Part shown: piece after piece, positions 1 through 7,076 of the stretch
Layout of the letters: each line of letters begins with the position of its first letter
Numbering within the stretch: position 1 is the stretch's first letter
Made by a program: the position numbers and the translations under genes
Assembly (NCBI GenBank): GCA_039801365.1
Contig: JBDRUN010000012.1
Location: forward strand, 1-38,376
DNA from: a candidate division WOR-3 bacterium
GTDB lineage: Bacteria; Hydrothermota; Tepidihabitantia; Tepidihabitantales; Tepidihabitantaceae
DNA length: 38,376 nt
Direction of reading: 5' to 3'
The notes under the pieces: model-generated
What the model was told of the DNA's origin: nothing
Seen by the model: the letters and a program-made list of their open reading frames with translations, nothing else
Databases searched by the model: none

Positions 1-9
1 TAGGGCAAG

Positions 10-1902
10 ATGCGTCGCTTTCCGTTTCACCCCTGGCTGTTTGCCGTGGCACCGATTTTGTTTTTGTTTGCCCATAATGCCGGCAAGCTGTCGCTGAGCC
101 CTTCTGAGCTTGTTCTGCCTTTTGCCGCTGGATTCTTGCTTGCGTGCATCGCCTGGTTAGTCATGTTCTTGGCCATTGGTTCTGGCCGCAAGGCTGCTGC
201 TGCGGCGTCGTTCTTTCTGGTTCTTTTCTTTCTCTATGGTCATGTGGCCACCGGGTTCGGGTTGAAGTCCAATCCGGATTTGTACCTCGTGCCGGTCTGG
301 GTTACCTTGTTCGTGCTCGGCGCTGTGTCTATTGCTCGTGCACGTTCTGACCTTGCCGGGGTCACGACCTTTCTGAACTTCGTTGCGCTCGTTCTTGTGG
401 CCGCGAACCTTGGCATTGCCTTCCCGGCGATTTTGCGGTCCCGGCATAGTTCCGTGAGCCATGGGCCTAGTCTGCGCCGGGAATCAGGGACGCTTTCCGG
501 TACCCCGCCAAGCATCTACTACATCATTCTGGATGGCTATGGTCGGCAGGATGTGCTCGAACGGGTGTACCGTTTCGACAATTCCGACTTCACCGAGTAT
601 CTGCGCAGCCGGGGCTTCTTTGTTGCATCCAGCAGCCGCTCTAACTACAGCCAGACCTACCTTTCGCTTGCGTCGTCGCTCAACATGACCTACCTGGACT
701 CAGTTGCTAGGTGCGTTGGTGCTGAGTCAGATAATCGCTCTGCTTTGCTTAGAATGATTGCCGACAATCGCGTCATGGCCGAGCTTAAGCGCCGCGGCTA
801 TACGACCGTTTCGTTTGCCTCGGGCTACACCGGAACCGAGTTCAAGAATGCCGACGTGCACTACGCACCGCGCTGGGTGCTGAGTGAGTTCCAGAATGTG
901 GTCATCAGCACCACACCTTTGCCGTTGTTGCTGGACCGTGTGCTTAGGAGAACGCAGCACGACCTTCACCGGGAGCGCATCCTTTATGCCTTTGAGCGCC
1001 TGCCTGACCCCGCATGCCTCAGGCCGCCAGTCTTCGTCTTCTGTCACGTACTCGCACCCCACCCGCCGTTCGTGTTCGGTCCGTCCGGCGAGAAAGTGAG
1101 GCCTCGGGGGCTGTTTACGCTTACAGAGGGCGGCAACTTCCAGATCATTGACAAACAAAGGGTCCGCGATGACTACATCCGTGACTACCGCGACCAGCTT
1201 GCCTTCATTACGATGAAAACTAGACAGACGATTGATCGCATACTTGCGCGTTCGGATAGACAACCGGTCATCATCATTCAGGCTGACCACGGCCCGGGCT
1301 CAATCCTCAACTGGGATGACCCGGAACCAGAAGAGGTCGCTGAACGTATGGCCATCCTGAATGCCTGTCTGTTACCGCAAGATTCTGCTGTTTCTGCCTG
1401 GTACGATTCCATTTCTCCGGTCAACACGTTCCGGCTTGTCTTCAATCGTTTGTTTGGTGACACTCTGGCGCTGCTTGAAGACCGAAGCTGGTTTTCGACA
1501 ATTGCCAAGCCGTACCGCTTCTTTGATGCTGACAGGCCCGAGAGTTACGCTGCGGGCCGTGGCCCGGACGTTCAACCCCTCACTATTATCGCGTTTCGCT
1601 GTTCTGGCGAGTCCGAAGCCGGTGACTTGGCGGCTTATGCGCGCAGGCTTGCGAGTATCAAATACCATGGCGAGACGCGGCCGATAGCCAGAATTCACAT
1701 TAGACAGGTTCAGGCCAATTTTGAGGGAGTATCAGTGGAGCTAGCATACCGGATGTACCGGGATGCAGTCGCGGCCGGAGAAATTCCTGATTTGGGCGAG
1801 GAATACGAGACCTATTCGGGCCTTGGACCTGATCGGCGACCGGTTATTGCGTTGTTTTTCCCGGCTCGTCAGCCGTCCAAGCCGGCTGGCGACCGGCCTT
1901 GA
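10..1902 (+). CDS. Membrane-anchored sulfatase / LtaS-like alkaline-phosphatase-superfamily protein
   Basis: The 630-residue protein starts with about five hydrophobic segments (roughly residues 10-29, 34-56, 62-82, 92-110 and 120-142), followed by a large extracytoplasmic hydrolase domain. Residues 171-178 (YIILDGYG) look like the first metal-binding strand of the alkaline phosphatase superfamily. SQTYLSLASSLN around residue 216 offers a Thr nucleophile as in LtaS-like enzymes. HVLAPHPPF (345-353) and IIIQADHG (420-427, Asp425-His426) match later metal ligands. Family members transfer or hydrolyse phospho- or sulfo-groups on envelope glycans or lipids; the substrate here is unknown. The ATG follows AGGGCAAG closely. 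Any upstream gene lies outside the window. It converges on the next gene with only 3 bases between stops. The superfamily is fairly sure, the specific role is not. Confidence 0.8.
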   Translation: MRRFPFHPWLFAVAPILFLFAHNAGKLSLSPSELVLPFAAGFLLACIAWLVMFLAIGSGRKAAAAASFFLVLFFLYGHVATGFGLKSNPDLYLVPVWVTLFVLGAVSIARARSDLAGVTTFLNFVALVLVAANLGIAFPAILRSRHSSVSHGPSLRRESGTLSGTPPSIYYIILDGYGRQDVLERVYRFDNSDFTEYLRSRGFFVASSSRSNYSQTYLSLASSLNMTYLDSVARCVGAESDNRSALLRMIADNRVMAELKRRGYTTVSFASGYTGTEFKNADVHYAPRWVLSEFQNVVISTTPLPLLLDRVLRRTQHDLHRERILYAFERLPDPACLRPPVFVFCHVLAPHPPFVFGPSGEKVRPRGLFTLTEGGNFQIIDKQRVRDDYIRDYRDQLAFITMKTRQTIDRILARSDRQPVIIIQADHGPGSILNWDDPEPEEVAERMAILNACLLPQDSAVSAWYDSISPVNTFRLVFNRLFGDTLALLEDRSWFSTIAKPYRFFDADRPESYAAGRGPDVQPLTIIAFRCSGESEAGDLAAYARRLASIKYHGETRPIARIHIRQVQANFEGVSVELAYRMYRDAVAAGEIPDLGEEYETYSGLGPDRRPVIALFFPARQPSKPAGDRP

Positions 1903-1905
1903 GCG

Positions 1906-2745
1906 TTAGCGATCCAGCACGACCTTCTGTACTTCGGTTCGGCCTTCAGACCAAGTTGCGACCGCAAAGTACAGGCCTGAGGGTAGCGGCCGGCCTGAAC
2001 TGTCAGTTCCGGCCCAGGCAATTGTCTGCGAACGACTGACCGGGCCGGCGTGAATGATGTTTCTTAGGCAGCCGGCCATGTCATAGACCTCAAGCCGGAC
2101 CGGGCCAGCTCCGGCCAGGTCAAGCGAAAAGGTTATCGAACCTGAACTGGGGTTGGGCGCAGCCAGGAGCGCGGTGCGGACCCGTGGGTGCGTCGGCTCG
2201 GCCACGGCTGCTGTCAGGTTCAATTCGGCATCGTCAACATAAACAATACCACCCGGTTGACTGTTGGTGAAGCCGTAAACCCGGAGTGTGACTTTGGCCA
2301 GTCCAGCGGTAGAAGGCGCAGTAGCTGTCTTTACCAGCCGCTGCCAGGTGGTTATCGCCGAGTCGGTGTAGGTGATGCCGGTAGCGCTAATATAGGTCGA
2401 ATCCTGAGTGTACCAACTGATGCCGATACCGCCCCGAGCATTAGGGTCGTTGTCCAGATACCACGCGGTCAGGGTGTAGTCCTGGTCCGGAGAGACAACT
2501 GTCCACTGGTTGACGCCAAAATTGTTGCCAGTTCCGCTAACCATACGCGTGATTCGGGCCGAGTATGGTGCAGAGTGGTAGGTGGTACTCTGGGCGACCG
2601 GAGCCCGGACAGTGTCCTCAACGGTCCAGCTTGCAGGGTGGGTCGGGTCGGTCCAGTTCGAAAAGTCGCCGTTAACAAGCAGGTTGGCCGTAGCAACAGA
2701 ACATACTAGCAGCAAGAAAACGCCAAGTATCATTCTCAGGCTCAT
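1906..2745 (-). CDS. Secreted protein with carbohydrate-binding-like domain and C-terminal sorting domain
   Basis: The 279-residue protein begins with a clear signal peptide (MSLRMILGVFLLLVCSVATA). Residues about 22-180 begin LLVNGDFSNW and contain a WYTQDS / VYVDDAELN pattern typical of CBM_4_9-like jelly-roll domains. The last ~80 residues resemble a FlgD-like or type IX secretion sorting domain: a PNPSSG turn, LEVYDMAG, LPSGLYFAVATW and a final KVVLDR. A GGAGG precedes the ATG by 5 bases, and a promoter lies just upstream. No catalytic motif is visible, so it may bind a surface glycan or act as a structural surface protein. Secretion through a PorV-dependent system is inferred from the tail and from the PorV-like gene nearby. 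Confidence 0.8.
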   Translation of the reverse strand: MSLRMILGVFLLLVCSVATANLLVNGDFSNWTDPTHPASWTVEDTVRAPVAQSTTYHSAPYSARITRMVSGTGNNFGVNQWTVVSPDQDYTLTAWYLDNDPNARGGIGISWYTQDSTYISATGITYTDSAITTWQRLVKTATAPSTAGLAKVTLRVYGFTNSQPGGIVYVDDAELNLTAAVAEPTHPRVRTALLAAPNPSSGSITFSLDLAGAGPVRLEVYDMAGCLRNIIHAGPVSRSQTIAWAGTDSSGRPLPSGLYFAVATWSEGRTEVQKVVLDR

Positions 2746-2768
2746 TGTACCTCCACGTTAGCAGCCTA

Positions 2769-2796
2769 AGGATAGACTATAACTGGCGATTGTCAA
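2769..2796 (-). promoter_or_regulatory. Candidate sigma70-type promoter for the sorting-domain gene
   Basis: On the minus strand a perfect TTGACA (2796-2791) is followed after 16 bases by TATCCT (2774-2769). The start codon at 2745 then has a short leader carrying GGAGG. The 16-base spacing recurs at other promoters in this window. Confidence 0.5.
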
Positions 2797-2941
2797 CGCC
2801 GCGACACAGGCTGGCGACAGTTCTGAACTCAGAATTCCCGAAAGGGATTCTCAGTGCGAAGCGCCGGGCGACGGAGGTCCGGAGTCCCAGCGGCACGTGC
2901 CGCTTGACAGGTGGCTTTTTGCGTCTAGATTTCATGCAGGT

Positions 2942-2980
2942 TTGACAGTGCGTTGACATTTGCAGGCACTGCTTTACACT
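2942..2980 (+). promoter_or_regulatory. Candidate promoter of the surface operon
   Basis: TTGACA occurs at 2942-2947 and again at 2953-2958. The second copy is followed after 16 bases by TACACT (2975-2980). This would give a leader of about 125 nt before the lipoprotein start at 3113. The duplicated -35 may be chance or an operator-like direct repeat. Confidence 0.5.
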
Positions 2981-3112
2981 TGTGATTGTTTGATGTCGGG
3001 AATAGCTGGTCGCAGACTAGCCGTTGACGGCCGCCTCTGCGTTGGAGCCGGGCGGCTGTGGCGGGGTCTTGCTGCCGGCACAAGTAGGAAACGAAAGACA
3101 TAAGGAGGCACG

Positions 3113-4123
3113 ATGAATTCGAGGACTCCCACGAGCAGTCCCAGTCTGTTCTCACGGATGGTCGCAATCGGTCTGGGTCTGTTCGCGGCCGCGCTGTATG
3201 TCGGGTGCGGTCGCATGCCCGAAGAGCCGTTCTGGGAGCCAAATGCAGAAGACACGACGGCAATCGAGTCCATTGTCCAGGCGAATAAGGCGCTGTTCAT
3301 GACGAGTTTCGCAGAAGGGTCGCTGGCGCCACTGGACACGGCATTGTCTGATACGAACAAGAAGCGGCTGAAGAAGGAGATGACGGAGAACCCGTTCAAG
3401 CAGCGGTTCCGGACGAACGGATTGCAGCATCTCTTCTTCACCGACTCGTTCGACTTGGAGTACCGGTTTGTTGCTACCCTCGATACTGCCAAGGCCGAAA
3501 CGACATGTACGGTTTTCATGGCCGAGACAATCCCCGGGCTGTTGAGACTCCATGCCTACAGCTATACGAGATTCCTGCGCGACTCGGTAATCGGTACGGA
3601 CACGCTCAAGTTCTACGATACAGTCTTCTCGGCAATTGATACCGTTATCGAGAAGCGGCTGAACGCAACCACGCTCGACGGCTGCGTGCTGAAGAAAGAG
3701 GGCGGTCAATGGAAACTGTGGAAACGGGGAGGCGCAAGCCGTCTGTATGCTCCGACGCCGGATGACGCACCGTACCTCGACCGGATCTTCATTACCAACG
3801 GCCGGAAAGAAGACACGTTCATGCTTCGGCCCGACACTCTGCACCACGGGGTTCAGCGCTTCTACGCAGACGATGAACTGCCGACGTTCACCGTTGGGGA
3901 TAGTATCTATGTCCGCAGTCTCCTGACTACCGTGGTGGATGCTAAGAACTTGCTCTACTTCGATGGAGAGCGCCACGAGTTCAAGTCAAGCGACAAGATT
4001 GCGCTCACTAGGCCAGGTCTTTTCCGTTTGTATGTCGAGCAGATTCCTATTGATGTGCTCTACGAGATGGGTGGTACCTACGTCGGACTGGTCTGGGGCG
4101 CGTGGATAAGAGTTGTCGAATAA
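3113..4123 (+). CDS. Putative lipoprotein, first gene of the surface operon
   Basis: This 336-residue protein is not recognised as a named family. Its N-terminus is a lipoprotein-type signal: basic residues, a hydrophobic core (about residues 16-29) and an LYVGC lipobox with Cys32, so a lipid-anchored envelope location is likely. The mature part is charged and beta-rich by eye, with no catalytic motif. The ATG has an excellent AAGGAGG eight bases upstream. The TonB-dependent receptor starts 12 bases after the stop and has its own ribosome site, so the genes are almost certainly co-transcribed. By analogy with receptor/lipoprotein pairs it could be an accessory subunit of the receptor. It does not look like SusD, so that role is only inference. 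Confidence 0.75.
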   Translation: MNSRTPTSSPSLFSRMVAIGLGLFAAALYVGCGRMPEEPFWEPNAEDTTAIESIVQANKALFMTSFAEGSLAPLDTALSDTNKKRLKKEMTENPFKQRFRTNGLQHLFFTDSFDLEYRFVATLDTAKAETTCTVFMAETIPGLLRLHAYSYTRFLRDSVIGTDTLKFYDTVFSAIDTVIEKRLNATTLDGCVLKKEGGQWKLWKRGGASRLYAPTPDDAPYLDRIFITNGRKEDTFMLRPDTLHHGVQRFYADDELPTFTVGDSIYVRSLLTTVVDAKNLLYFDGERHEFKSSDKIALTRPGLFRLYVEQIPIDVLYEMGGTYVGLVWGAWIRVVE

Positions 4124-4135
4124 CAGGAGGCATAG

Positions 4136-7057
4136 ATGAGCAGATTGACCAATTTCCGATACCTGCCGGCCAGGCTACTGGTTCTAGTTCTGGTCATTGT
4201 CGGAACGGTTCTTGCCGGCAATACCGGTGTGCTCGTCGGCCGGGTCGTGGACAAGAAGACCGGTGAGCCGCTGGCATTCGCCAACGTCGTCATCGAGAAG
4301 ACCGAACTCGGCGCGGCCACGGACGCGAACGGCCGATATGAGATAATCAATATCCCGCCTGGCCGTTATACGGTGACTGCTTCGTACGTGCGGTACAATC
4401 CGATGTCGGTAACTGACGTGCTCATTGTGCAGGACCAGACCGTGACGGTGGACTTCCGTCTGTCCGAGACGGTGGTTGAGATTGGCCGGGTGGTCGAGGT
4501 TACGGCCAAGAAGGTAGAGCTTGTCAACCCGACCACGGTTTCGGTCGAGCGAATCATTACCGACGAGGAGTTCAAGCGTTTGCCGGTAACACAGCTGACC
4601 GAGCTGGTCGGCATGCAGGCCGGCGTGACTCAGACTCAGAGCCGTGGCTGGACCCATATCCGCGGGGGGCGGTTCGATGACGTATCGTACCTGGTGGATG
4701 GGGTCGCAGCCCAAGACCAGGTCTATGGTACGCTGTGGTCCAGCCCGAAGCCGACAACCGATGCCATCCAGTCGGTAGTTGTAATCACTGGCGGATTTGA
4801 CGCCGAGTATGGCGAGGCGATGTCCGGAGTCATCAAGGCGGTGACCAAGGAAGGCGGACAGAAGACGTCGGGCCGGTTCCGGTACGCAACCGACGAGGTC
4901 TTTCCAAAGCCCGATCTAAACTTTGGATACAACCGTCTGAGCTTCAGTCTCGGTGGTCCGACACCGTTTTGGAACCGACTGCGCTACTTCCTCTCGACCG
5001 AGTACTTCAAGACTGATGACGACCGCGGCTGTCGGTACCACGTGGATGCACCGCGCGGCGAGTACGCACTCGAGGGAAAGGTGACGTTGGCGATGCCCAA
5101 GTCTTTCTTCCTGACTAAGGAAGGACTTAAGCTTACGCTTGATGGGCATCACTCGAATTATCAGTGGCGAACCTACTCGCATACCTACCGGTTCTGGCTT
5201 AGAGGGCTGTATGCGAACCGGGTACGTTCTTACAAGGGTAACTTGACTCTGAACCACATGTTGAGTCCGACCACGGTGTATGAGGCCAAGTTCGGTATGT
5301 TCATGACTTCGCTCATGCGTTCAGTACGCAACTTTTACGCCGAGGCCGCGGACACGACTGGATTCTGGGGTTCGATGCGTAAACTGGGTATCTGGGACCG
5401 GTTCTTCTTCCGGGGTGAAGACTGGGTGTTTGACTGGAAGAAGTACCGTGACTACGAGCTTGCGCATCCGGAATTGTTTGATACGACGAAGACGCCAAAG
5501 GATCAGCGGGATGCAGTGGTGAAGCTGTTCCGCTCGTACTGGTTGGCCAAGACTGCTGGTGGTGCGGACACGATGGTATATGCTCACCCGGGCGAACACA
5601 ATTTCGTTACCGGCTACGCGCTGATTGACTACCCGTACGGCGTTGCCGGGTTGTTTATCACCGAGGGCGACGACCGGTCGTGGCACTACCGGGCGACCAA
5701 CGACTACTTCGGCAAGTTTGACTTCACCAGGACAGTGAACAAGGTGCACGAGGTCAAGGCCGGGGTCTCGGTTACTCAATACGTCATCTCGGTGTATGAG
5801 AACTCCCTGCCCTGGGACCCGAACCCGTTCTGGGATGCGTTCAGCTACAAGCCGGTGGTGGCAGCGGCGTACGTCCAGGACAAGGCCGATTTCGAGGACC
5901 TCGTAGTTCGGGCCGGGCTGAGGTTTGATTACCTCGACTCCAAGGCTAGGGTCAGGGCCTATCCTGAGAGCCTGGGTGCACGGCCAGAGATTGCCGATAG
6001 TATGCTGCCAGTTCCGGCCAAGTACCGGCTGTCCCCGCGGCTCGGACTTTCCTATCCGATTACGGAAAGAATAAAGTTCCGGTTCTCGTACGGCCACTTC
6101 TTCAAGAACCCGACCTTCAGCAATCTCTACACTTACGCGGACAAGAGTGCGGCTGAACTTCGCGGCCGGGGCAACATCGTTGTCGGCAACGCGGATATGG
6201 GTGCGGAGAAGACTATCGCCTATGAGCTTGGCTTCGATGCACAGCTCTCCGACATATTCCAGTTCGACATCACCGCGTTCTACAAAGACGTGTATGACCT
6301 GTCCGGCATCAGGGTGGTACAGGCTCTGCCCCAGCCGTATTCGATGTTCTATAACGTCGAGTATGCCCGGATTCAGGGGTTTGAGGCAACGATGAACAAG
6401 GTACTTTCTGACTACTGGTCAGCACGACTTGGATACACGTTCACGATTGCCAAGGGTACGGCTTCAGACGCGTGGACTCAGTATGGCCGCTCCGACCCGT
6501 ACAAGATTGACTACTATCTGGACCAGGACCAGCGTCACGCGCTGCACGGTGATCTCGGGTTCTCTTTCCCGAGCGATTTTGCCTTTGTGCCGCTGCGGGA
6601 CTTTGACGTCTCAGGCGTCGTAGCCTACGGTTCGGGTACACCCTACACGCCGACCGACATCCGCGGTAACCCTACCGGCCCGGAGAACTCAGCCCGGTTG
6701 CCTGGAACGCTCAATGTTGATGCCCGGGCCTCAAAGGACTTGAGGCTCGGTGGGATGACGTTCTCCCTGTCCTGCGATGTCACTAATGTGGTGAACGCAA
6801 CCCAGATTGTCAACGTGCACACGGCAACCGGCAAGCCGGACTTCACCGGCAGGATTATTACCAGGTACGAGTTCGGGTCCGGGATTGCGTTCGGCGATTT
6901 CTACTACCATCCGTATCGCGACTACAACCACGATGGCTACATGAGCCAGTTCGAACAGTACGATTCCTACGTGCGCGCGTACCAGGACAAGAATGACCCG
7001 CCGACCTATTACGGGCCGCCGCGGAAGATAAGGTTTGGACTCAGCTTGTCGTTCTAA
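4136..7057 (+). CDS. TonB-dependent outer-membrane receptor with carboxypeptidase-regulatory-like domain
   Basis: The 973-residue protein has a signal peptide (hydrophobic core about residues 12-27). Residues ~30-115 form a CarboxypepD_reg-like fold (GRVVDKKTGEPLAFANVVIE ... YEIINIPPGRYTV). Residues ~140-240 are the plug, including LVDGVAAQDQVYG and GGFDAEYGEAMSGVIKAVTK. The rest is a long aromatic-rich beta-barrel ending in LSLSF with the terminal Phe typical of outer-membrane barrels. A small Asp-rich EF-hand-like stretch (DYNHDGYMSQFEQ) sits just before the last strands. Such receptors import large or scarce substrates using TonB energy; the ligand cannot be told from sequence. AGGAGG precedes the ATG. 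It lies between a lipoprotein gene and a large secreted protein gene, 19 bases from the latter's start. Confidence 0.93.
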   Translation: MSRLTNFRYLPARLLVLVLVIVGTVLAGNTGVLVGRVVDKKTGEPLAFANVVIEKTELGAATDANGRYEIINIPPGRYTVTASYVRYNPMSVTDVLIVQDQTVTVDFRLSETVVEIGRVVEVTAKKVELVNPTTVSVERIITDEEFKRLPVTQLTELVGMQAGVTQTQSRGWTHIRGGRFDDVSYLVDGVAAQDQVYGTLWSSPKPTTDAIQSVVVITGGFDAEYGEAMSGVIKAVTKEGGQKTSGRFRYATDEVFPKPDLNFGYNRLSFSLGGPTPFWNRLRYFLSTEYFKTDDDRGCRYHVDAPRGEYALEGKVTLAMPKSFFLTKEGLKLTLDGHHSNYQWRTYSHTYRFWLRGLYANRVRSYKGNLTLNHMLSPTTVYEAKFGMFMTSLMRSVRNFYAEAADTTGFWGSMRKLGIWDRFFFRGEDWVFDWKKYRDYELAHPELFDTTKTPKDQRDAVVKLFRSYWLAKTAGGADTMVYAHPGEHNFVTGYALIDYPYGVAGLFITEGDDRSWHYRATNDYFGKFDFTRTVNKVHEVKAGVSVTQYVISVYENSLPWDPNPFWDAFSYKPVVAAAYVQDKADFEDLVVRAGLRFDYLDSKARVRAYPESLGARPEIADSMLPVPAKYRLSPRLGLSYPITERIKFRFSYGHFFKNPTFSNLYTYADKSAAELRGRGNIVVGNADMGAEKTIAYELGFDAQLSDIFQFDITAFYKDVYDLSGIRVVQALPQPYSMFYNVEYARIQGFEATMNKVLSDYWSARLGYTFTIAKGTASDAWTQYGRSDPYKIDYYLDQDQRHALHGDLGFSFPSDFAFVPLRDFDVSGVVAYGSGTPYTPTDIRGNPTGPENSARLPGTLNVDARASKDLRLGGMTFSLSCDVTNVVNATQIVNVHTATGKPDFTGRIITRYEFGSGIAFGDFYYHPYRDYNHDGYMSQFEQYDSYVRAYQDKNDPPTYYGPPRKIRFGLSLSF

Positions 7058-7076
7058 GAAGGGGCAGGTGAGAAAA

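Larger units (their letters stand above)
2746..3112. other. Divergent intergenic region, no gene seen
   Basis: These 367 bases separate the divergent genes at 2745 and 3113. They hold one promoter candidate for each direction and the AAGGAGG ribosome site before 3113. No RNA gene or credible short coding region was recognised; the short open frames here have no conserved features. Confidence 0.6.

Noticed and set aside
727-1290. Open frame of 187 codons antisense to the sulfatase-like gene
   Set aside because: It lies wholly under a well-supported gene, has no motif or ribosome site, and reflects GC-rich codon structure.
3152-3976. Open frame of 274 codons antisense to the lipoprotein gene
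   Set aside because: Shadow of the lipoprotein reading frame; the sense gene has a signal peptide and an excellent ribosome site.
5321-6097. Open frame of 258 codons antisense to the TonB receptor
   Set aside because: Fully inside a recognisable receptor; no motif.
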